Assembly (NCBI GenBank): GCA_044356865.1
Contig: JBIKVN010000124.1
Span: forward strand, 1 to 9,155
Direction of reading: 5' to 3'
Length of the DNA stretch: 9,155 nt
Source of the DNA: JBEIUL01 sp044356865
GTDB taxonomy: Bacteria > Planctomycetota > Phycisphaerae > Phycisphaerales > SM1A02
Part shown: piece by piece, positions 1 to 5,255 of the stretch
How the letters are laid out: each line of letters starts with the position of its first letter
Position numbering within the stretch: the first letter of the stretch is position 1
Notes under the pieces: generated by a model
The model's input: the letters and a program-made list of their open reading frames with translations, nothing else
Database searches by the model: none
Told to the model about the DNA's origin: nothing
Translations under genes and position numbers: made by a program

Positions 1-30
1 GGGCACGACCGGATTCTCGCCGAAGCCGCG

Positions 31-67
31 AAAACGAGAGCGGGGCGGCCGTCGAGGGCCGCCCCGC
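31..67 (-). terminator. Rho-independent terminator of the leftward exported-protein gene
   Basis: Bases 40-50 and 57-67 form a perfect 11-bp GC-rich stem (GCGGGGCGGCC with its complement) around a 6-base loop. Read on the minus strand the stem is followed by TCTCGTTTTCG, a short broken T-tract. It starts 27 bases beyond the stop codon of the leftward gene at 95-1030, which fits intrinsic termination of that gene. Bases 1-30 show no gene I can support. Confidence 0.8.
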
Positions 68-94
68 GTCGATCTCGAGGAAACTGCCGGGAAC

Positions 95-1030
95 TCAGCG
101 ACGTCCGCCGCCGCCCGCCCGACCGGCGCCGCCCGCACCGGGGTGGAAGTCACCCGTGCCGTGGCCGCGGCCTCGCCAGTACGAACCCCATCCGCCGACA
201 TAGCCCGGCCCGCCCCACAGGTCGTAGTACGGGTCGGCGTAGCCGTTGTAGTACGAGCCGTTCCAGTAGTTGTCGCCGCTGTAGCTGCCGTTCCCCCATG
301 GGAAGTCGGCCCCGTTGGCCTCGGAGCCCTGGCTGAACTGGTAGTTGAAGTCCACGCCCGTCGAGTACGGGATCTTGTCCCAGCGCTGCTGGAGCTGCTG
401 CATCGCCGCGGTCTTCTTGGCGGCCTGATTCCGGGCGGCGGCGTCGGCGGCGGCCCGCTTCGCGTCGGCATCCGCCTTCGACTTCGCGGCCTCGTCGGCG
501 GTCTCCTGGACGGCCCATGCGTGGTAGTCGTCGAAGAGGTTCTTCGAACGGACGAAGCTGGTCAGCTCCCAGGTCCGCTGGCGCAGCGCCTGCAGCCGGT
601 TCCACGAGCCCTGCACGAGCTCGGTCTGGGCGCTGACCTCGCGGGCCAGCGTGTCGTGGTCTTCCTGCATGGTCGGAGCCGTCAACTTCGCCTCGTCCTG
701 GGCCGAGGCGAGCGCCTGCGAGAAGGTGACGCCCGCGTTGAAGGCCGGAGCCTCGTAGGAGGCGAACTCGCCGTCGAGCGACTTGGTCTTGATGTACGCC
801 GTCAGGAGGTCGACCCGCTTTTGGGCCGAAGGCAGCATGCCGCCGACGGTCTCGTTCATCAGGCCGAGTCCCGCGAACTCGATCGCGAGGCTGCGGTCGG
901 CGGGGTTCAGGCTCGAGTCGTTCGCCGCCGTCCCGACGCCCTCCTGGGCGATCGCGACCGGCGAGACCGCGGCGACCACCGCGGCGACAAGAAGGCTGGG
1001 GACGAGGCGGATAGGGTGTGGGGCGTGCAT
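95..1030 (-). CDS. Exported helical protein of unknown function with Gly/Tyr/Trp-rich C-terminal tail (311 aa)
   Basis: I do not recognise a named family. The start is supported by AGGAG (1036-1040) five bases before the ATG. Residues 1-28 look like a Sec signal peptide: a short N-region with R8, a hydrophobic stretch at about 9-27, and an AIA cleavage site before Q29. Residues 40-175 look helical. Residues 175-215 are very rich in Ala, Lys, Asp and Gln and probably form a charged single helix or coiled coil. From about 225 the protein becomes low-complexity and rich in Gly, Tyr, Trp, Asn and Asp, with a Gly/Arg-rich end at 286-311. No catalytic motif, lipobox or anchor is visible, so a periplasmic or cell-surface structural role is only an inference. 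It is a single gene with its own terminator and is divergent from the aminotransferase. Coding is convincing because the signal peptide, Shine-Dalgarno and terminator agree. The long opposite-strand frame here gives Arg/Val-rich nonsense. Confidence 0.85.
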   Translation of the reverse strand: MHAPHPIRLVPSLLVAAVVAAVSPVAIAQEGVGTAANDSSLNPADRSLAIEFAGLGLMNETVGGMLPSAQKRVDLLTAYIKTKSLDGEFASYEAPAFNAGVTFSQALASAQDEAKLTAPTMQEDHDTLAREVSAQTELVQGSWNRLQALRQRTWELTSFVRSKNLFDDYHAWAVQETADEAAKSKADADAKRAAADAAARNQAAKKTAAMQQLQQRWDKIPYSTGVDFNYQFSQGSEANGADFPWGNGSYSGDNYWNGSYYNGYADPYYDLWGGPGYVGGWGSYWRGRGHGTGDFHPGAGGAGRAGGGGRR

Positions 1031-1129
1031 CGAGGCTCCTGTGGATTCCGGCGCGGGTCGATCACGGACGGTCCCGCGGAATCAAGAATGTACCGGCTTC
1101 CGCAGTCCGGGAGGCGGTACGCTGGGAGA
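1031..1129. promoter_or_regulatory. Divergent promoter region between the exported protein and the aminotransferase
   Basis: These 99 bases must hold promoters for both divergent genes. On the minus strand the Shine-Dalgarno AGGAG lies at 1036-1040. On the plus strand TACGCT (1118-1123) ends six bases before the aminotransferase ATG at 1130. That is the spacing expected of a -10 box for a leaderless transcript, although the match to TATAAT is only the TANNNT core. On the minus strand TACATT (complement of 1088-1093) is a possible -10 for the leftward gene. I found no convincing -35 for either. Confidence 0.4.
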
Positions 1130-2320
1130 ATGCCCGCGACCGCCCCGACCGAACCGTTCGTCTCGACCCGGCTCCGGCCCTTCGGGGCAAGCGTCTTCAC
1201 CGAGATGAGCCTGCTCGCCCGGAAGCACGGGGCGGTCAACCTCGGACAGGGGTTTCCCGATTTCGACGGGCCCGAGTTCGTGAAGGAGGCGGCGATCCGG
1301 GCGATCCGCGACGGCCATGGCCAGTACACCCGGGCGTTCGGGGCCCCCGAGACCAACCAGGCGATCGCGCAGCGGTTCCTGAAGGACTCGGGCCTCCCGT
1401 TCGATCCCGACACCGAGATCACCGTGACCGCCGGCTGCACCGAGGCGATCGCGGCCGTCATCACCGGGATGCTTTCGCCGGGCGACGGCCTGGTGCTCAT
1501 CGAACCGTTCTACGACAGCTATCCCGCGATCGCGGCCCTGGCCGGCGTCGAGGTCACCACGCTCACGCTGCGGGCCCCCGACTTCCGGCTCGATCCGGAG
1601 GCGCTGCGGGCCGCGATCCGCCCGAACACGCGGATGATCCTCGTCAACACCCCGCACAATCCGACGGGCCGCGTGCTCGACCGGGACGAGCTCGAGGCCG
1701 TCGCGAGCCTCTGCCGCAGGCACGATCTCGTCGCGATCAGCGACGAGGTCTACGACCGGCTCGTCTACGAGGGACGCCACGAGAGCCTTGCGACGCTGCC
1801 CGGCATGCGGGAGCGGACCGTGACGCTCGGCAGCCTCGGGAAGACCTTTTCGCTCACCGGCTGGAAGATCGGCTGGGCGATCGCCCCGGCGCATCTCACC
1901 GCGGGCATCCGGGCCTCGCACCAGTTCCTGACCTTCTGCGCCGCGGCGCCGCTCCAGCGGGCGGCGATCGCGGCCCTCGAGGCGCCCGACGCCTACTTCG
2001 TCGACTTCGTGGCCGGATACCGCCGACGCCGCGACCTGCTGCTCGATGGCCTCCGCGAGATCGGCTTCCGGCCCTACGTGCCGCAGGGCTCGTACTTCGT
2101 CCTTGCCGACCACACCCCGTTCGGATGGGGTGACGATCTCGCGTTCTGCCGGCGGCTCTGTTCGGAGGTCGGCGTCGCGGCGATCCCGCCGGGGTCGTTC
2201 TACACCGATCGCGCCCGCGGCAAGGATCTCGTCCGGTTCGCGTTCTGCAAGAAGATGGAGACGCTCGAGGCCGCGCTCGATCGGATGCGACAACGGATGC
2301 CGCGGCCCGACGGAGGCTGA
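1130..2320 (+). CDS. PLP-dependent class I/II aminotransferase, kynurenine/methionine aminotransferase-like clade (396 aa)
   Basis: This is a fold-type I aminotransferase that transfers an amino group from an amino acid to a 2-oxo acid using pyridoxal phosphate in the cytoplasm. Visible family residues are the N-terminal NLGQGFPDF segment (37-45), HNPTG with N177, D205 and Y208 in SDEVYD, the PLP Schiff-base lysine K238 in SLGK, GWKIGW (244-249), and R369 in VRFAF, which should bind the substrate carboxylate. The GQGFPDF start and the GKTFxxTGWK stretch resemble the kynurenine aminotransferase / YbdL (methionine) group more than aspartate aminotransferases, but substrate cannot be fixed by eye. 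Length is normal. I chose the ATG at 1130 because homology begins just after it. An in-frame ATG at 1088 would add 14 residues with no ribosome site, and longer extensions run antisense to the neighbouring gene. GGGAG is nearly adjacent to the ATG, too close for a normal Shine-Dalgarno. The stop is one base from the stop of convergent rplU. Confidence 0.93.
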   Translation: MPATAPTEPFVSTRLRPFGASVFTEMSLLARKHGAVNLGQGFPDFDGPEFVKEAAIRAIRDGHGQYTRAFGAPETNQAIAQRFLKDSGLPFDPDTEITVTAGCTEAIAAVITGMLSPGDGLVLIEPFYDSYPAIAALAGVEVTTLTLRAPDFRLDPEALRAAIRPNTRMILVNTPHNPTGRVLDRDELEAVASLCRRHDLVAISDEVYDRLVYEGRHESLATLPGMRERTVTLGSLGKTFSLTGWKIGWAIAPAHLTAGIRASHQFLTFCAAAPLQRAAIAALEAPDAYFVDFVAGYRRRRDLLLDGLREIGFRPYVPQGSYFVLADHTPFGWGDDLAFCRRLCSEVGVAAIPPGSFYTDRARGKDLVRFAFCKKMETLEAALDRMRQRMPRPDGG

Positions 2321-2321
2321 G

Positions 2322-2639
2322 TCAGCCCTCGATCGAGTCGATCTTGACCCGGATGTAGTCCTGGCGGTGGCCGAAGCTCTTGAGCGAGCCCTTCCGCCGC
2401 GTGTACTTCACCCCGCGGATCTTCGGTCCGGTCGCGTCGCCGACCACGGTCGCCTTGACCGTCGCCCCCTTGAGGTAGGGCATCCCGATCCGCGCCGCCG
2501 CGTTCCCGTCGCCGATGGCGAGGACCTTGTCGAAGGTGAGCGAGCCGCCGCCCTCCGGAAGATCCCTCAGGTCGAGATCGACGATGTCCCCGGCCTGCAC
2601 CTTGATCTGGGTTCCGCTGTCTTCGATGATCGCGTACAC
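2322..2639 (-). CDS. rplU: 50S ribosomal protein bL21 (105 aa)
   Basis: bL21 is a small 23S-rRNA-binding protein of the large ribosomal subunit. The sequence has the full family pattern: MYAII at the start, a beta-rich body, a basic stretch KYTRRKGSLKSFGHRQ around residues 79-94 that includes the diagnostic GHRQ, and IRVKID near the end. The length of about 103-105 residues is normal. The start is GTG, supported by GAGGAA a few bases upstream on the minus strand, and MYAI is the standard N-terminus. The gene normally leads an rplU-rpmA operon, but here no rpmA follows; the next gene is the convergent aminotransferase, one base beyond the stop. A promoter lies 30 bases upstream. The identification is secure. 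Confidence 0.97.
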   Translation of the reverse strand: MYAIIEDSGTQIKVQAGDIVDLDLRDLPEGGGSLTFDKVLAIGDGNAAARIGMPYLKGATVKATVVGDATGPKIRGVKYTRRKGSLKSFGHRQDYIRVKIDSIEG

Positions 2640-2656
2640 GTCTGGTTCCTCGTTCG

Positions 2657-2686
2657 GGCGAATCGGGGAATATAGGCGAATTCGCC
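2657..2686. promoter_or_regulatory. Operator-like GGCGAAT half-sites around the rplU -10 box
   Basis: GGCGAATTCGCC (2675-2686) is a perfect 12-bp palindrome in the rplU promoter spacer. A further copy of its half-site, GGCGAAT, lies at 2657-2663 in the same orientation as 2675-2681. The starts are 18 bases apart, and the copies flank the -10 box. A protein bound here would cover the promoter. No regulator is known from the sequence, so an operator function is inferred; chance in GC-rich DNA remains possible. Confidence 0.35.
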
Positions 2687-2697
2687 GCGGCCCTCAA
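2669..2697 (-). promoter_or_regulatory. Sigma70-type promoter of rplU
   Basis: Read on the minus strand, TTGAGG (complement of 2692-2697) and TATATT (complement of 2669-2674) are separated by exactly 17 bases, close to the TTGACA-N17-TATAAT consensus. Transcription would start near 2662, giving a leader of a little over 20 bases before the GTG, enough to hold the GAGG ribosome site. The 12-bp palindrome GGCGAATTCGCC lies inside the spacer. This is the best promoter match in the window. Confidence 0.72.
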
Positions 2698-2717
2698 CCC
2701 CTCCGCCGGCGGGGAGA

Positions 2718-2723
2718 TAAGAT
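2718..2723 (+). promoter_or_regulatory. Candidate -10 box of rnpB
   Basis: TAAGAT matches four of six TATAAT positions. It ends five bases before 2729, where the first strand of the RNase P RNA P1 helix begins, so the distance to the mature 5' end is right. The matching -35 would fall at about 2694-2700, which has no good TTGACA match and overlaps the rplU -35 on the opposite strand. The two divergent promoters therefore probably share or compete for the same few bases. Confidence 0.5.
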
Positions 2724-2728
2724 CCCCT

Positions 2729-3117
2729 CCGTGGACAGGCGACCGCGTCCCGGAACCGTCCGGGATGAGGAAAGTCCGAACACGGCAGGACACGGTGGTG
2801 GGTAACGCCCACCCGCCCGGTTGCGGGCGAGGGACAGTGCCACAGAGAACAGACCGCCGACCGCCGGGCAACCGGCGCGGCAAGGGTGAAACGGTGCGGT
2901 AAGAGCGCACCGCCCGGCCGGTGACGGCCGGGGCACGGCAAACCCCACCGCGTGCAAGCGCAAGTCGTCCCGGTCCTTCCGGCATGCCGGACGGACACCC
3001 GCGGTCCGCGGGGAACGGGGCAGGTAGCGTGCTCGAGGCGTCCGGAAACGGGCGTCCCAGAGAAATGGTCGCCCGAACCCGGAAGGGTTCGACGGAATTC
3101 GGCTTACGTCCACGGCA
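2729..3117 (+). ncRNA. rnpB: RNase P RNA, bacterial type A
   Basis: This is the catalytic RNA of ribonuclease P, which matures the 5' ends of tRNAs. The ends are set by a perfect 8-bp P1 helix, CCGTGGAC (2729-2736) with GTCCACGG (3108-3115). P3 is the hairpin at 2748-2765. Conserved blocks appear in order: GAGGAAAGTCCGAACAC (from 2766), the P8 hairpin TGGGTAACGCCCA, GGGACAGTGCCACAGAGAA (2831-2849), AAGGGTGAAACGGTGCGGTA (from 2882) with AGAGCGCACC, GGCAAACCCCACC (2937-2949), CAGAGAAATGG (3058-3068), and GGAATTCGGCTTA near the 3' end, which pairs with the 5' block in P4. The length of about 390 bases is normal. A palindromic hairpin at 2978-2991 probably belongs to the P16/P17 region. Reading frames over this region are not genes. 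It is transcribed away from rplU and ends in a hairpin terminator. Confidence 0.97.
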
Positions 3118-3119
3118 AC

Positions 3120-3156
3120 CGCGGCCGCTCCCCTCGGGGGGCGGTCGTGCGCCTCT
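3120..3156 (+). terminator. Hairpin terminator of rnpB
   Basis: Bases 3120-3132 pair with 3137-3149 in a 13-bp stem (three G-U pairs) closed by a CTCG loop. The stem starts five bases after the 3' strand of P1. It is followed by the weak pyrimidine run CGCCTCTTG rather than a clean T-tract, so termination may be imperfect or the hairpin may protect a processed 3' end. From here to the next start at 3308 I see no gene and no convincing -35/-10 pair. Confidence 0.65.
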
Positions 3157-3307
3157 TGCGGAAATCGTCGCCTAAGACTCTTGCCTTTGCGGCCAAGCCC
3201 CGGAGAATGGTCGCCTATGTCACTCCGCGATCGTGTCCCACGGAAGGGGCCGATGTCGCGGCAGGACTGAGCCAGACCGGCCGCATGCAGGGCGGCCCGA
3301 GGATTCG

Positions 3308-3919
3308 ATGAGCGTCCCCCCCAAAGCGACTTCCCTCCAGACCTACCACGTTCTCGTCTACCGCAAGGCTCTCCATCCCGAGTTCTTCGGGATCGAGGGG
3401 CGGCAGAGGATCCGCCACGAAGACTACGAGGCGGAGGCCTGGATCTTCCGCGGCGGGCACAGCGTCCGCATGCAGCACCAGGGCCAGTGCGTGGTCGAGG
3501 TCGCCCTCGAGAACCCGGACTCGATCCCGAACCGCGGTGTCGTCGCCAGCCTGCCCTGCGCGGGCGAACGCGACCACGAGGAGCAGTTCGGCGAGTCGTT
3601 GCTGTACCTGACGACGATCCAGACCGAGACGCTGTCGGACCACCTCTATCTCGGCACCTACCGCGAGATGCTGCAGCACGCCCGCGACTCGGACTCGCTC
3701 GTCTCGATGTGGACCGACGACTCGGGCAAGCCCAACCTCTCGGTCTTCGACATGCAGTCGACGCGGACGGAGCTCCACCTCCAGGGCTACCACCTGCGGA
3801 GCGATTGCGGGCTCGTGCTGCGCACGCAGTCGATGTTCCAGATCGTGAACCCGAAGGAACTCGCCAAGCGGCCGAAGGCGCGGCCGGTGGTGATGCCCGA
3901 GGACGATCTCGGCGAGTGA
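3308..3919 (+). CDS. Uncharacterised DUF2617-like cytoplasmic protein (203 aa)
   Basis: The sequence resembles the DUF2617 family of unknown function. Features that recall it are an early YRKALHPEFF segment (18-27), a domain of alternating strands with a conserved HxxR/HQGQ region (51-60), a central YLTTIQTETLSD segment (100-111), and a closing GLVLRTQSMFQI segment (168-179). I recall this assignment rather than having searched for it. No signal peptide, membrane segment or known catalytic motif is present, and the last 20 residues are charged and probably disordered. The ATG at 3308 is chosen because GAGG (3299-3302) sits five bases upstream; an upstream in-frame ATG at 3233 would add 25 basic residues without a ribosome site. 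It is the first gene of a pair with the uracil-DNA glycosylase, 39 bases apart, which may hint at a nucleic-acid-linked role but does not show one. Confidence 0.85.
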   Translation: MSVPPKATSLQTYHVLVYRKALHPEFFGIEGRQRIRHEDYEAEAWIFRGGHSVRMQHQGQCVVEVALENPDSIPNRGVVASLPCAGERDHEEQFGESLLYLTTIQTETLSDHLYLGTYREMLQHARDSDSLVSMWTDDSGKPNLSVFDMQSTRTELHLQGYHLRSDCGLVLRTQSMFQIVNPKELAKRPKARPVVMPEDDLGE

Positions 3920-3958
3920 CCCGCCCGATTGGCCCTCGAGCCGGAGGAGGAGGGCGGA

Positions 3959-4678
3959 ATGATCCCGATCGACCGAAGATCCGCGGCGCTGCTGGCCGAG
4001 ACCGACTTCCTGCTCGGCCTCGATGCGTCGCCGGCGCTGGAGTTGCCGGCGTCGGCCGCGCTTCCGGCCGATCCGGACCGGGCCGCGGCGCTCGATCGCC
4101 TTCGTCTTCGCCACGACGCCGAGTGCCCGCATTGCACGGTCGCCACGGCGCACACCCGGACCGTCTTCGGCGAGGGGAGTCCGGCGGGGCGGCTCATGTT
4201 CGTCGGCGAGGCGCCGGGCGAGGCCGAGGACCGTCTCGGCCGCCCGTTCGTCGGCCCCGCGGGCGAAAAGCTCTACGAGATGGTTCGCGCGATGGGGCTC
4301 TCCCGCGAGGAGGTCTACGTCGCGAACGTGCTCAAGAGCCGCCCGCCCGAGAACCGCACGCCGCTCGAACCGGAGATCGCCGCGTGCGGGTCCTACCTCG
4401 AGGAGCAGATCCGCATCATCCGGCCCGAGATCATCGTGGCCCTCGGAAGTCCCGCCGCGAAGTTCCTGTTGCGGACCGACGAGGGCATCACCCGACTGCG
4501 GGGAGTCTGGGGCGAGTTGCGCCTGGCGACGCTCGTGCCCGGCGAGACGCTCGCGATCCCCGTGATGCCGACCTTCCATCCGGCGTACCTCTTGCGGAAC
4601 TACACGCCCGAGACGCGCCGCGCGGTCTGGAGCGATCTCCAGCAGGTGGCCGGACGGCTCGGCGCGGATTCTCGCTGA
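3959..4678 (+). CDS. Family-4 uracil-DNA glycosylase with an altered Fe-S ligand (239 aa)
   Basis: Family-4 enzymes remove uracil from DNA, arising from cytosine deamination, as the first step of base-excision repair, and carry a [4Fe-4S] cluster. Visible motifs are CPHC (C56, C59), motif A GEAPGEAED (83-91), GRPFVGPAGEKL (94-105), RPPENRTP (128-135), IVALGSPAA (159-167) and motif B HPAYLLR with H207. In the family the cluster is bound by C-x2-C, a Cys in the VKC-RPP segment, and a Cys in the next helix (C143 here). The third ligand position reads VLKSRPP, so S127 (AGC, 4337-4339) replaces cysteine at the usual spacing of about 67 residues after C59. The first 50 residues are a poorly conserved Ala-rich extension. 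The ATG at 3959 is supported by GGAGGAGGAGGG (3943-3954); a TTG at 3929 is less likely. A strong terminator follows at 4763-4799. Confidence 0.92.
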   Translation: MIPIDRRSAALLAETDFLLGLDASPALELPASAALPADPDRAAALDRLRLRHDAECPHCTVATAHTRTVFGEGSPAGRLMFVGEAPGEAEDRLGRPFVGPAGEKLYEMVRAMGLSREEVYVANVLKSRPPENRTPLEPEIAACGSYLEEQIRIIRPEIIVALGSPAAKFLLRTDEGITRLRGVWGELRLATLVPGETLAIPVMPTFHPAYLLRNYTPETRRAVWSDLQQVAGRLGADSR

Positions 4679-4762
4679 CTTCGCGCCGGGCGATGCAACC
4701 GACGGCCGATCGCGGCGTATGGTCGGCCCCCGGACCGTCGGTCCGCATCGCACGACCCCACG

Positions 4763-4799
4763 AGGAGCCTGTCGCGGCCTTTGGCCGTGACGGGCTCTT
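4763..4799. terminator. Long hairpin between convergent UDG and dtd, probably bidirectional
   Basis: Bases 4765-4779 pair with 4783-4797 without interruption (two G-U pairs) around a TTT loop, and two more pairs (4764 with 4798, 4763 with 4799) extend the stem to 17 bp. It lies 84 bases after the glycosylase stop and 17 bases after the dtd stop on the other strand, where terminators for both are needed. The T-tract is poor on both strands. A small 6-bp hairpin at 4731-4745 lies in the same spacer. Confidence 0.72.
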
Positions 4800-4816
4800 G
4801 TGCCATGCGGCACGCC

Positions 4817-5254
4817 TCAGGTCTCGAGCAGGATCGTCACCGGCCCGTCGTTCTCGATCCGGACGAGCATCTCGGTGCGGAACCGCCCCGTGGCGACCGG
4901 CAACCCGCTTCGCTCGAGCTCGCTCCGCACGAGCCCGTAGAGCGGTTCGGCCTCCTCGGGCCGGGCGGCGCGGAGGAAACTCGGCCGGTTCCCGCCCGAG
5001 CAGTCGCCGAGCAGCGTGAACTGCGAGACGAGCAGGACCCCGCCGCCGACCTCGGCGAGGGCGAGGTTCATCTTGCCCGCGGGATCGTCGAAAATCCGCA
5101 GCTTCGCCAGACGCGCCGCGAGGGCCTTCGCCCGCTCCGGGGTGTCGCCGGTCTCGACGCCGAGCAGCACGCAGAACCCGCGGCCGATCGAACCCACGAT
5201 CTCGTCACCGACGGTCACCGAAGCCGAACGCACCCGCTGGACGACCGCCCGCAC
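4817..5254 (-). CDS. dtd: D-aminoacyl-tRNA deacylase (145 aa)
   Basis: Dtd hydrolyses D-amino acids (and glycine mischarged on tRNA-Ala) from tRNA, a chiral proofreading step of translation in the cytoplasm. The protein has the whole family pattern: MRAVVQRV at the start, KLRIFDDPAGKMN (51-63), the VSQFTL motif with S77 and Q78, NRPSF (89-93), and NDGPVT near the end with the Gly-cisPro pair G137-P138 that excludes L-aminoacyl substrates. The length is typical. It starts with GTG one base after the stop of the upstream MEMO gene (TGA-G-GTG) and has no clear Shine-Dalgarno of its own, so it is probably translated by coupling. The hairpin at 4763-4799 follows. Confidence 0.97.
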   Translation of the reverse strand: MRAVVQRVRSASVTVGDEIVGSIGRGFCVLLGVETGDTPERAKALAARLAKLRIFDDPAGKMNLALAEVGGGVLLVSQFTLLGDCSGGNRPSFLRAARPEEAEPLYGLVRSELERSGLPVATGRFRTEMLVRIENDGPVTILLET

Positions 5255-5255
5255 C

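Noticed and set aside
143..1129. In-frame open extension upstream of the aminotransferase giving a 725-residue frame
   Set aside because: The extension is antisense to the exported-protein gene and is Arg/Val/Gly-rich with no domain. Aminotransferase homology starts just after 1130.
2694..3175. Several small frames on both strands between rplU and DUF2617
   Set aside because: They lie over rnpB and its terminator, whose conserved RNA blocks explain the sequence.
3203..3215. GAGAATGGTCGCC downstream of rnpB, nearly repeating GAGAAATGGTCGCC inside the RNA (3060-3073)
   Set aside because: A single short near-match with a one-base gap and no matching flanks; more likely chance or a small duplication than a functional site.
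3929..3958. TTG start for the uracil-DNA glycosylase, ten codons upstream
   Set aside because: The GGAGG-type ribosome site lies downstream of it and is correctly spaced for the ATG at 3959.
4731..4745. Small hairpin CGGACC-GTC-GGTCCG after the UDG gene
   Set aside because: Only six pairs, no T-tract, and next to a far stronger hairpin; no separate role can be supported.
3215..4813. Minus-strand 532-residue frame across DUF2617 and UDG
   Set aside because: Arg/Leu-rich antisense frame spanning two well-supported genes and a terminator.
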